A stretch of DNA of 64,000 nucleotides from Paenisporosarcina sp049671445. Lineage in GTDB: Bacteria; Bacillota; Bacilli; Bacillales_A; Planococcaceae. The position numbers and the translations under genes are program-made. Of the stretch, positions 25,746 to 33,620 are shown piece after piece (positions within the stretch are counted from its first letter, which is position 1; each line of letters begins with the position of its first letter). The stretch lies in the NCBI RefSeq assembly GCF_049671445.1, contig NZ_JBATUX010000022.1:8672-72671 (forward strand). Direction: 5' to 3'. The notes beneath the pieces were generated by a model, which was not told where the DNA came from, did not search any database, and saw only the letters and a list, made by a program, of their open reading frames with translations.

Positions 25746-27053
25746 CTACATAAGTCCCTTCCATTTCCAAGGGTAATCGTCCTCGGCCGAGAAGAGTTTC
25801 ATTTCTTTCTTTTCAAGAGACAAATCCTTCTTTCTCGTTGGCATCATCCCACCTTGAATAAATCGATCTCGCACTGATTCTTTCCACATTCCAAGTCCCG
25901 ATACATTTAGCATTTGCTTGAAATGCAGCACAGGATCTTCCTCCATTCTTTCAAAGGTTTTGCTTCGAATCCAACTGACTGGTTGAAATGGGAATGAGTA
26001 GGCTAGTGCAGATAAATGACTTAATTGAATTAAGTAATCAGCACGTTCTTTTCGCACGTTTTCAAACTGCTTTAAATTCCCCACATTTAAACAAGACAAC
26101 TTGTACATATCCACCAATAATTCACCCAAAATATCAGCGTCTTGAATTGCCATATTCATCCCTTCTCCAGCCATCGGATGAACGGCATGTGCAGCATCTC
26201 CTATTATGGCTTTATTCCCTTTTACATAGGTATTTGCATGATACATAATCGGTATCATTAATTGGATTTTGGACCAATCCTCTAACTTCTGAACATACCC
26301 ATCGATAGCAGGAGCAAGATCAGTGTACAATTTATGGAAATGGTCGATTGGCTTTTCTTTAATTTTTTTATACTCCCCCGCAGGAATTAAATAGACTGAA
26401 CGTACCTGGTTATCAGGGAGGGGAAATAATCCTAAAAACCGATTGTAACTGGAGAAAATTTGTCCCCCTACAAAGTTTGAAGGACGAGGAAACGTAACAG
26501 TCAGGAAGTGGTGATTATATTTAATCGGTTCAACTTTTATTCCCATAGCTTGTCGCGTAACAGAAGCCCTTCCTTCTGCACCAATAAAGAAGTCCGCTTC
26601 AACAATTAGCTGTTCTTTCCCTTTTTGAACGATGGCTTTATTAATTTCTATTTCCTTACACGAAGCACCATTAAAATAATGAAAGTTGGAATAGCGTTCT
26701 GCTTCTTTACGAATAATATTTTTTAATATTTCATGGTGAATCATATAAGCAGCATTATATTTCCCTGGAATGACGGTGTAATCCATAAAAGATTGATCTT
26801 TTACATTCAACGTTTTGGACAGTTCAATCAAATCAAGAATCTCTATAATTTGGGCATTCGATGTGACTTCATCGTAAACTAGCAGTCCATCAAATATTTG
26901 CATGCTCTTTGGTTGCAATAATTCACCTTTATAAACTGGTTGTTTCCCTTGCAACTTTTCAACCATCACAACATCAATGCCAGCTCGTACTAGTTTTAAA
27001 GCAAGCGTTAATCCACCGATTCCTCCTCCGGTGATGAATACATCTGTCTTCAT
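25746..27053 (-). CDS. FAD-dependent monooxygenase (PHBH/UbiH fold)
   Basis: 435 residues. Dinucleotide-binding GGGIGGLTLALKL at the N terminus, the middle DG-type segment (FFIGAEGRASVTRQ) and the FAD-ribityl motif IGDAAHAVHPMAGEGMNMAIQDA define a class A flavoprotein hydroxylase. Such enzymes hydroxylate aromatic or polyene substrates with NAD(P)H and oxygen. The gene is upstream of a methyltransferase in one unit, which suggests hydroxylation followed by methylation. No named pathway can be assigned. Confidence 0.85.
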   Translation of the reverse strand: MKTDVFITGGGIGGLTLALKLVRAGIDVVMVEKLQGKQPVYKGELLQPKSMQIFDGLLVYDEVTSNAQIIEILDLIELSKTLNVKDQSFMDYTVIPGKYNAAYMIHHEILKNIIRKEAERYSNFHYFNGASCKEIEINKAIVQKGKEQLIVEADFFIGAEGRASVTRQAMGIKVEPIKYNHHFLTVTFPRPSNFVGGQIFSSYNRFLGLFPLPDNQVRSVYLIPAGEYKKIKEKPIDHFHKLYTDLAPAIDGYVQKLEDWSKIQLMIPIMYHANTYVKGNKAIIGDAAHAVHPMAGEGMNMAIQDADILGELLVDMYKLSCLNVGNLKQFENVRKERADYLIQLSHLSALAYSFPFQPVSWIRSKTFERMEEDPVLHFKQMLNVSGLGMWKESVRDRFIQGGMMPTRKKDLSLEKKEMKLFSAEDDYPWKWKGLM

Positions 27054-27114
27054 ACGAATCGCCTCCTTCTATATAAGTTCCTCTTAAAGTCATTTGTAAA
27101 ACGTTTGAATGTAT

Positions 27115-27149
27115 AAGAAAAACACCGTTTAAAAAACTCAACGGTGTTT
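27115..27149 (-). terminator. Terminator after the unknown gene at 27155
   Basis: Ten-bp stem AAACACCGTT/AACGGTGTTT with a T-run on the minus strand. It separates the upstream gene from the monooxygenase gene. Confidence 0.85.
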
Positions 27150-27154
27150 GTTAT

Positions 27155-27745
27155 TTACATTTGGTATTGAATCTGTGGAAACTGCTTGACAATGGCTGTT
27201 GAAATTTCGTCAGCCATGTGGAGAGCCTGCATTTCAACTTCGTCAAACTTATTGACTGCCGATGCATAATCTTTCTGAAGAATGAAAACTGTTTCTTCTT
27301 TAAATAAGTCTAAATGTTCATGCATCATTTCTCTCATGACTTGTTGTGAGATATAAGGGTTGATAGAACTTAAAAAAGCAGCAATTTCATCTGCATTGGC
27401 ATACCACCTTTTATCGATAGCCTCAAAACTTTGAGTATCTCCTTCTTTTGCAGCGGTTACAAGTTCAGCAGCAATTGTTAAATGTTCATTGATTAAAACG
27501 CTGTATCGTTCCCCTACTTGCTCACCATAAAATGGTTTAAGTGAATCCCCCATATCAGGGGCATTCCTTAAGAGTCGAGCTAACACGGCATCTAAATCTG
27601 GTGAATCAGTTATTATTCCATTAATAGCTGCTCTGGTCCAGTGGACATGTTGTTCCCAAAGTAACCTATTCATATTTCGAATATCAAGCTCAGCTCGACT
27701 AATACAAGGCGTATAATACATTCCTGATGGACAGACGTAATACAT
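27155..27745 (-). CDS. Unknown helical protein
   Basis: 196 residues, not recognised. After an unusual N terminus (MYYVCPSGMYYTPCISRAE, with two Cys) it is predicted helical throughout. Two halves look alike: LLWEQHVHWTRAAI with INEHLTIAAELVTAAKEGD in the first and MMHEHLDLFKEETVFILQKD in the second, each with a conserved-looking H/E pattern, as in a duplicated helical-hairpin bundle. No signal peptide or clear membrane helix. TAGGAGGGTAATTA precedes the ATG. Terminators isolate it, so the context gives no hint. A metal-binding helical bundle is a guess only. Confidence 0.65.
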   Translation of the reverse strand: MYYVCPSGMYYTPCISRAELDIRNMNRLLWEQHVHWTRAAINGIITDSPDLDAVLARLLRNAPDMGDSLKPFYGEQVGERYSVLINEHLTIAAELVTAAKEGDTQSFEAIDKRWYANADEIAAFLSSINPYISQQVMREMMHEHLDLFKEETVFILQKDYASAVNKFDEVEMQALHMADEISTAIVKQFPQIQYQM

Positions 27746-28053
27746 TAATTACCCTCCTATTCGTATCCATATATACTATTCAGGCTAAGTAATCGTGTTA
27801 CCAAATTTATTTCTAAAGAGTTTGTTCAGCCAGAAATTCCTTTTCCATCAATCGGATGAAACTTGAATAAAGCTTTATGTGCCGCAAAACTTTCGTTTAA
27901 AATATTTGAAAAAATATATACACCACATTAAATAACTCAACTATTAATATTCATTAATTCTAAAAATCCTTCGTTACACGAACTTTGTAATTGATTTACT
28001 CCTTAGAATATTGCTACTATAGAAGTAGCTTGTATTAAAAAGGAGATAACCAA
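27746..28053. promoter_or_regulatory. Gap upstream of ampS with candidate promoter
   Basis: AT-rich gap between divergent genes. TTGATT (27991-27996), 18 bases and TACTAT (28015-28020) form a moderate sigma-A-like promoter for the aminopeptidase. Nothing else was recognised. Confidence 0.35.
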
Positions 28054-29286
28054 ATGACATCTTTTAATGAAAATTTAACTAAATATGCGGAGTTAGCTGT
28101 TAAAGTAGGCGTAAATATTCAAGAGGGACAAAGTTTATACATAACGGCATCTATTGATAATCCAGAGTTCGTTCGTTTATTAACGAAAACGGCATATGAA
28201 GTTGGCGCAAAACAAGTATATGTTGATTGGACTGATGACGTCATCACACGTACACGTTTTGAGTTAGCTCCGAGTGAATCATTTACTGAGTACCCTGCTT
28301 GGAAAATACAAGAACGTGAACAGCTAGCTGAACAAGGAGCGGCATTTATGAGCGTTCTGTCTTCTAGTCCTGATTTATTAAAAGGCATTGATTCATCTCG
28401 AATTGCGGCATTCCAAAAAGCGGCAGGAACGGCATTATCGAAATATCGTCAATACGTTCAATCTGATAAAATCAGTTGGACAGTTGTTGCAGCTCCTTCT
28501 AAGGCTTGGGCAGCTAAGGTTTTCCCAGAGCTGGCTGAAGATCAACAAGTATCAGCGTTATGGGATGCAATCTTTAAAGCAGTGCGGGCAGATGTCGAGT
28601 CACCTATCGAAGCTTGGTTAAAACACGATGACACGCTTCACAAAAAAGTAGATTACTTAAATGACAAAAACTATAAAAAATTACATTACACTGCTCCAGG
28701 AACGGACCTAACAATTGAGCTTCCTAAAGGTCACTTATGGTGTGGGGCTGGAAGTGTTAATGAAAAAGGCGAAACATTCATGGCAAACATGCCTACTGAA
28801 GAAGTCTTTACAGTTCCTTTGAAAACGGGTGTAGATGGAGTTGTTTCTAGTACAAAACCATTAAGCTATGGTGGAAACATTATTGACGATTTCAAAATCA
28901 CATTCGAAAAAGGCCGCATCGTAAAAGTGGAAGCGGCTGAAGGACAAGAAGTACTGCAACAATTAGTGGATACAGATGAAGGCGCGAAATATTTAGGAGA
29001 AGTTGCTCTAGTTCCTCATCAATCTCCTATTTCAGAGTCAGGATTACTTTTCTATAACACTTTATATGATGAAAATGCGTCAAATCATTTAGCGATTGGT
29101 AGTGCCTATGCATTCTGTCTTGAAGGCGGCAAAAAAATGTCTCAAGAAGAGTTACAAGAACACGGTCTAAACCAAAGTATTACACACGTTGACTTCATGA
29201 TTGGTTCAGACAAAATGGACATTGATGGTATTTTAGAGGACGGTTCTAAAGAAGCAATCTTCCGTGGTGGAAACTGGGCGTTTTAA
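28054..29286 (+). CDS. ampS: Aminopeptidase, M29 family (AmpS-like)
   Basis: Cytoplasmic metallo-aminopeptidase of 410 residues. Family blocks seen: an N-terminal domain ending in the W-P-rich segment, LTIELPKGHLWCGAGS, FMANMPTEEVF with a metal-binding Glu, HxSPIS, and the C-terminal NHLAIGSAY, THVDFMIGS and RGGNWAF with His/Asp/Glu ligands. AAGGAGATAACCA precedes the ATG. A paralogue is at 41753-42982. Confidence 0.92.
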   Translation: MTSFNENLTKYAELAVKVGVNIQEGQSLYITASIDNPEFVRLLTKTAYEVGAKQVYVDWTDDVITRTRFELAPSESFTEYPAWKIQEREQLAEQGAAFMSVLSSSPDLLKGIDSSRIAAFQKAAGTALSKYRQYVQSDKISWTVVAAPSKAWAAKVFPELAEDQQVSALWDAIFKAVRADVESPIEAWLKHDDTLHKKVDYLNDKNYKKLHYTAPGTDLTIELPKGHLWCGAGSVNEKGETFMANMPTEEVFTVPLKTGVDGVVSSTKPLSYGGNIIDDFKITFEKGRIVKVEAAEGQEVLQQLVDTDEGAKYLGEVALVPHQSPISESGLLFYNTLYDENASNHLAIGSAYAFCLEGGKKMSQEELQEHGLNQSITHVDFMIGSDKMDIDGILEDGSKEAIFRGGNWAF

Positions 29287-29311
29287 TTAGACAATATATA
29301 CTTCCCCATTA

Positions 29312-29341
29312 AAGCAGTCGTCTTCGGACGATTGCTTTTTG
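29312..29341 (+). terminator. Terminator of ampS
   Basis: An 11-bp stem with a TTCG tetraloop (AAGCAGTCGTC/GACGATTGCTT) followed by TTTT. Confidence 0.9.
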
Positions 29342-29550
29342 TTATGACTTAACAATTTGTTTACATTTTAACAACAGCGAGATAACAAAGAAATGACAGA
29401 GTCCTTCAAATTACTTATTTCTGACTACATCATCATATCTAATTACCCATTATTCTTTGCAACAATTGATAACTACCATTAAGTACCATATGGAATATAG
29501 ACTAATTTCCTCTATACTAATGAAGCAAACCGTTTTAAGGAGGAATCTGC

Positions 29551-30558
29551 ATGTTTTCAGGTATAGATTTAGGGATTGATTTAGGAACAGCTAATATCCT
29601 TGTATATACAAAAAATAAAGGCATTATATTAAATGAACCATCGGTAGTAGCGGTGGATACAAAAACTAGACAAGTAATCGCATTTGGTGAAGAAGCGAAG
29701 AGTATGATTGGTAAAACACCAGGGTCTATTACAGTTATTCGCCCATTGAAAGATGGCGTAATTGCTGATTTTGATGTTACAACCGACATGTTACGTATGG
29801 TCATGAAAAAAGTTGGGAAAAAAATGGGAAGTTCCATTCGCAAACCTAACGTTATGGTATGTACACCATCTGGTGCAACATCAGTAGAGCGACGTGCCAT
29901 TCATGATGCAGTCAAAAATAGTGGTGCTAAAGAAGTTCATCTTATTGAAGAGCCTGTAGCGGCTGCAATAGGTGCAGATCTTCCTGTCAGCGAGCCAATT
30001 GCTAGTGTCATAGTCGATATTGGCGGTGGTACAACTGAAGTAGGAATCATTTCTTTTGGTGGCGTTGTTTCTTCAAATACCGTAAAAGTAGCTGGAGATC
30101 GCATGGATGAAGACATTATTCATTTTGTTCGCAAACAATTTAACGTGTTAATCGGTGAACGAACTGCGGAAAGAATCAAAATGGAAGTTGGTTATGCTCT
30201 AATTCCACATACTTTGGAAACAATGGAAGTACGTGGACGTGATGTAATGACAGGTCTTCCGAAGACCATAACAATCAGCTCTGTTGAAGTACAAGAAACA
30301 TTAAAAGAATCATTATTGTCGATTTTAGAAGCAATCCGCGTAACGCTTGAAAGCTGTCCTCCAGAACTTTCTGGAGATATTGTTGACCAAGGTGTAGTTC
30401 TAACAGGTGGCGGTGCTTTATTAAAAGGCATGCAAGAATGGTTATCTAACGAGATTTCTGTCCCTGTTCACATCGCTCCACAACCTCTTGAGTCTGTAGC
30501 AATTGGTACAGGACGTTCACTTGTTATGATGGATAAAATACAAAAAATTGCCCGTTAA
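29551..30558 (+). CDS. mreBH: Actin-like cell-shape protein MreBH
   Basis: 335 residues, exactly the length of B. subtilis MreBH and like it lacking the extensions of MreB or Mbl. The actin-type ATP motifs are present: phosphate 1 IDLGIDLGTANILVY, connect motifs, phosphate 2 IVDIGGGTTEVGI and the adenosine motif VVLTGGGALLKG. It forms membrane filaments that guide cell-wall synthesis, and in B. subtilis places the LytE hydrolase. AAGGAGGAATCTGC precedes the ATG. It stands alone and not with mreCD, which also suits MreBH. Confidence 0.88.
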   Translation: MFSGIDLGIDLGTANILVYTKNKGIILNEPSVVAVDTKTRQVIAFGEEAKSMIGKTPGSITVIRPLKDGVIADFDVTTDMLRMVMKKVGKKMGSSIRKPNVMVCTPSGATSVERRAIHDAVKNSGAKEVHLIEEPVAAAIGADLPVSEPIASVIVDIGGGTTEVGIISFGGVVSSNTVKVAGDRMDEDIIHFVRKQFNVLIGERTAERIKMEVGYALIPHTLETMEVRGRDVMTGLPKTITISSVEVQETLKESLLSILEAIRVTLESCPPELSGDIVDQGVVLTGGGALLKGMQEWLSNEISVPVHIAPQPLESVAIGTGRSLVMMDKIQKIAR

Positions 30559-31704
30559 TCACGAATGAAACGGACAACCTGTCGGGCGAGATGACTCTGT
30601 CATCTCGCTTATTTTTTTGAAAAGTTTTGGACGTTTTTGCTTAACGAAATTGGGCGACAATTCCTCATTGCTGATGCCTTGATGAAAAATGGGTGTCAAA
30701 GCAGGTGAGACTGGCGGAATAAGCCATGTCCAATCCCCTTTCACTTCTCTTTGTTGTTTTTCTTCTTTCTCACGAAATGTCTGAAATTGTTGTGCAGCTG
30801 TATAATGGTCAACCATTTGAACACCCGCTTTTTTAAACGATGCATATACCGCATACTGCAATTCTACTAACGCTCGGTCTCTCCAAAAGGTTGTCGTGCT
30901 CGATGTATCAAGCTTTAATTGGTTCGCCACGTCCCTTAAACGATTGTAGCGATAAGAATCCACTAAATTCCGTGCCGCAATTTCTGTCTCCATATACCAA
31001 CCGTTAAAAGGTGCTGGATACAACAATCCTCCAATTTCAAGATATCTATCTGAAATTATTGGTACAGCATACCATCTTAAATCCAGAGATTTCCAATCTA
31101 AATTAACTGGATGATCGATTTGGACTTCAAGAACTTCTTCATTTGAAATTGCCACCATACATGGAGGCTCTTCATTCCATTGAAAAATAACCGGCAAGAT
31201 ATCGTAAGGAGTCCCTTCACCTTGCCAGCCTAAACTTTTCGCAACTCGTGTTAATTCTATACTCGCTGGATCTCCTAAAATCTCACCAGACTGATCCTGG
31301 TAACCTGCGTAGCGAATTAATTGATGACTCCATAATTGTACTTTTTGAGGCGAACTAATTGCAGGGAAAATAGTAATGGTCGATCGAATTTTTCCGTCAT
31401 TCGTGGCATGTTGGATATGATGATGAATATGTCGTGCTACATCTTCTTGTGATTTAACATCCCTAGCATCAAAGACATCGAGTGTTTCCCAAAATAAACG
31501 TCCAATACACTTTGCACTATTACGCCAAGCTAGCTTTGCTCCAAACGTAATCTCTTCAATGGTGTGTGTATAAGTTCCCGTTGACTCTATTTCTTTTTTA
31601 ATGGCGCATTGACGTGTATATATAGTTTCTTTAGAGAGTCCGTTTTCTTTTCCATATTGCCAAAGAAAGGATTGGGCTTGATTTAGAAGCAATGAGTCGT
31701 TCAA
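30559..31704 (-). CDS. nos: Nitric oxide synthase oxygenase (bacterial NOS)
   Basis: Makes NO and citrulline from arginine; cytoplasmic haem enzyme of 381 residues. The haem-thiolate motif is WRNSAKCIGR with Cys66; the substrate Glu lies in GWYMETEI and the C-terminal pterin region in the WTWLIPPVSPALTP segment. There is no fused reductase domain, as in other Bacillales, so electrons come from cellular flavodoxin systems. The start is a TTG after AAAGGATGAATAAAA; in-frame stops exclude an earlier start. A perfect palindrome TTGATT-TT-AATCAA (31735-31748) lies just upstream and could be an operator. Confidence 0.93.
   Translation of the reverse strand: MNDSLLLNQAQSFLWQYGKENGLSKETIYTRQCAIKKEIESTGTYTHTIEEITFGAKLAWRNSAKCIGRLFWETLDVFDARDVKSQEDVARHIHHHIQHATNDGKIRSTITIFPAISSPQKVQLWSHQLIRYAGYQDQSGEILGDPASIELTRVAKSLGWQGEGTPYDILPVIFQWNEEPPCMVAISNEEVLEVQIDHPVNLDWKSLDLRWYAVPIISDRYLEIGGLLYPAPFNGWYMETEIAARNLVDSYRYNRLRDVANQLKLDTSSTTTFWRDRALVELQYAVYASFKKAGVQMVDHYTAAQQFQTFREKEEKQQREVKGDWTWLIPPVSPALTPIFHQGISNEELSPNFVKQKRPKLFKKISEMTESSRPTGCPFHS
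30586..30618 (+). terminator. Terminator of mreBH, inside the 3' coding end of nos
   Basis: Ten-bp stem GCGAGATGAC/GTCATCTCGC with a TCT loop and a T-rich tail on the plus strand. The same bases encode ISEMTESSRP near the end of NOS on the minus strand. Confidence 0.9.
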
Positions 31705-31734
31705 TTTTATTCATCCTTTGTGTTTCTACATAAT

Positions 31735-31748
31735 TTGATTTTAATCAA
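31735..31748. promoter_or_regulatory. Palindrome upstream of nos
   Basis: Perfect repeat TTGATT-TT-AATCAA, about 31 bases before the nos TTG start. It may be an operator; the regulator is unknown. Confidence 0.35.
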
Positions 31749-31877
31749 CATTTCCTTTCCTCTCAATAAATAAACTGCCTTGACTTAAATGTTTCTCTTG
31801 GAATGTGACATTAAAGTGGCGAAATTTCATCATAATCATTTACAATAAGAATGTGATATACATAGGAGGGACTGCAC

Positions 31878-32432
31878 ATGTCGTTATTAAATGAAATTCT
31901 TTCTTTCAATCAAACATTTGTATCCGAGAAACAATATGAAGAATTTAAGACAACAAAATTTCCTGACAAAAAAGTTGTTATTTTAACATGTATGGACGCT
32001 CGTTTATTTGAACTCCTACCAAAAGCCATGAATTTTAAAAATGGTGATGTGAAAATCGTAAAAAGTGCTGGCGCTGTTATTAATCACCCTTTTGGCGGGA
32101 TTATGCGAAGTTTACTTGTAGCTGTTTACGAATTAAAAGCTGAAGAAATTTACATCATAGGTCATTATGATTGTGGTATGAGTGCCATCCAACCAGAAAA
32201 GATGCTGCAAAAAATGGTGAATCGTGGGATTTCTCAAGACACCATTAATATGCTGAATTATTCAGGTGTAGAGTTAGATGAGTGGTTGCGCGGATTTGAA
32301 GATGTTCATGAAAGCGTAAGACATAGTGTTGACATGGTTAAAAATCACCCACTGATGGTGAAAGATTTCCCTGTCCACGGTTTAGTAATTGATCCTGCTA
32401 CAGGCAGATTGGATATGGTAAAAGAAAAGTAA
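31878..32432 (+). CDS. Beta-carbonic anhydrase
   Basis: Interconverts CO2 and bicarbonate. 184 residues, with Cys38-Met-Asp40-Ala-Arg42, His96 and Cys99 (GHYDCG) as the zinc and Asp/Arg dyad signatures. It belongs to the short YtiB-like type of Bacillales, not the longer plant type. GGAGGGACTGCAC precedes the ATG. It is monocistronic, ended by a strong terminator. Confidence 0.9.
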   Translation: MSLLNEILSFNQTFVSEKQYEEFKTTKFPDKKVVILTCMDARLFELLPKAMNFKNGDVKIVKSAGAVINHPFGGIMRSLLVAVYELKAEEIYIIGHYDCGMSAIQPEKMLQKMVNRGISQDTINMLNYSGVELDEWLRGFEDVHESVRHSVDMVKNHPLMVKDFPVHGLVIDPATGRLDMVKEK

Positions 32433-32437
32433 ATAAG

Positions 32438-32465
32438 AAAAGAGCCCAATAAAAGGGCTCTTTTC
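32438..32465. terminator. Bidirectional terminator after carbonic anhydrase
   Basis: Stem AAAAGAGCCC/GGGCTCTTTT with a seven-base loop, serving both convergent genes. Confidence 0.9.
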
Positions 32466-32468
32466 TCA

Positions 32469-32888
32469 TTATACAGCTGATTTTTTTCGTCTATATGTCC
32501 ACTGTTGATATTGGAAACGAATGAAACAACCAATACAAAAACCTAATATGGCAACTAGGGCTGCTATACCCACCATGATCGTTGCGATGTTAAATAAAAC
32601 GGTCCAATTCATTAAAAAACTTATACAAGCAATAACTAAAAATCCTACCGCTAACCACTGGTTAAACTGTAGTTGCTCATAATCTTCTTGCTCATATTGA
32701 TTAGCTGGTTTAGTTAAAAATTTCTTAACAATAGCCAACACTGGATTGAATCCTGCTAATAACCCCAAAAGGCAAGACAATAAAGGAATCAGCAAAACCC
32801 AAGCTGTTTGAGTTATAAGTGAAAGGACAACTGACAATACAATGGTCCATTGATTAGCTAATACGAGAGGCTTCGGAATTGTTTTCAT
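32469..32888 (-). CDS. DUF4395 family membrane protein
   Basis: 139 residues with about four hydrophobic segments (20-35, 37-55, 78-95, 100-122) and the DUF4395 marks NQW near the N terminus, LLAGFNPVLAIVKKFL, and a second NQWLAVG. Function not known. It is convergent with carbonic anhydrase. Confidence 0.75.
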   Translation of the reverse strand: MKTIPKPLVLANQWTIVLSVVLSLITQTAWVLLIPLLSCLLGLLAGFNPVLAIVKKFLTKPANQYEQEDYEQLQFNQWLAVGFLVIACISFLMNWTVLFNIATIMVGIAALVAILGFCIGCFIRFQYQQWTYRRKKSAV

Positions 32889-32976
32889 ATTAATACCTAC
32901 TATTCTTATCGGATTTATAACTATAGTATATGATGATTTTATTTAGTTGTAAATATATACGCCTATATGTCGTGAT

Positions 32977-32990
32977 ATTTCCCGGGAAAT
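32977..32990. repeat. Perfect 14-bp palindrome
   Basis: ATTTCCCGGGAAAT, symmetrical with no loop, about 90 bases upstream of the DUF4395 gene start. It is a possible protein-binding site; no gene contact is evident. Confidence 0.3.
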
Positions 32991-32993
32991 CGA

Positions 32994-33032
32994 CAAAAAA
33001 GGTTGGCTTCTCATGTGAGAAACCAACCTTTC
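32994..33032 (-). terminator. Terminator of the GNAT gene
   Basis: A 14-bp stem with an ATGT loop (32999-33012 with 33017-33030, one mismatch) and a TTTTTT run on the minus strand. Confidence 0.88.
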
Positions 33033-33070
33033 ATCATAATACGCCATTTCCGCCAAGCGGCCTTGCCTTT

Positions 33071-33616
33071 TCAATAGTCATCTTCGAGAATTGCATACAT
33101 ATAGTGATCTTCCCACTGTCCATTAATGAACAGTAGTTGTCGAAGTAATCCCTCTTGTTGTAAATTCGCTTTTTCTAAGACACGAATCGACCCAATATTG
33201 CGTGGAGATACATAAGCTTCTATTCGATGTAAGCCAATAACTTCCATTCCATATTTCACAACAAGTTGAACTGCTTCAGTAGCCATCCCTTTACCCACAT
33301 TCATTTCATCAATAGAATAACCGATAAACGAACTAGAAAATGGAAGTCGTTTAATACCATACATTGAAATATGACCAACCAAGTAATTTGTTTTTATATC
33401 ATAGATACCAAAACTAAATTCACGTTGGTTTTTCATATGATGTAATGATTCTAATATCTTTTCACGTTGAACAGCTGCGGTAAAATATGAATCTTGATGT
33501 CTTGGCTCAAAAACAGACCAGTAAAATCGGTTTTTGGTCACAAGATGAGCTAATTCAGTGGCATCATGTTCACGTAATGTTCGTAAAAAGCAGGTTTGGC
33601 CTTCAAGTAGAATCAT
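33071..33616 (-). CDS. GNAT N-acetyltransferase (RimJ/RimL type)
   Basis: 181 residues. The acetyl-CoA motif reads NVGKGMATEAVQLVVKYG, followed by RIEAYVSPRNIGSIRVLEKANLQQEG, the usual RimJ/RimL-like C-terminal block. Members acetylate N termini of ribosomal proteins or small amines; the target is not clear here. It starts four bases after the oligoendopeptidase stop codon and is co-transcribed with it. Confidence 0.87.
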   Translation of the reverse strand: MILLEGQTCFLRTLREHDATELAHLVTKNRFYWSVFEPRHQDSYFTAAVQREKILESLHHMKNQREFSFGIYDIKTNYLVGHISMYGIKRLPFSSSFIGYSIDEMNVGKGMATEAVQLVVKYGMEVIGLHRIEAYVSPRNIGSIRVLEKANLQQEGLLRQLLFINGQWEDHYMYAILEDDY

Positions 33617-33620
33617 AAAG

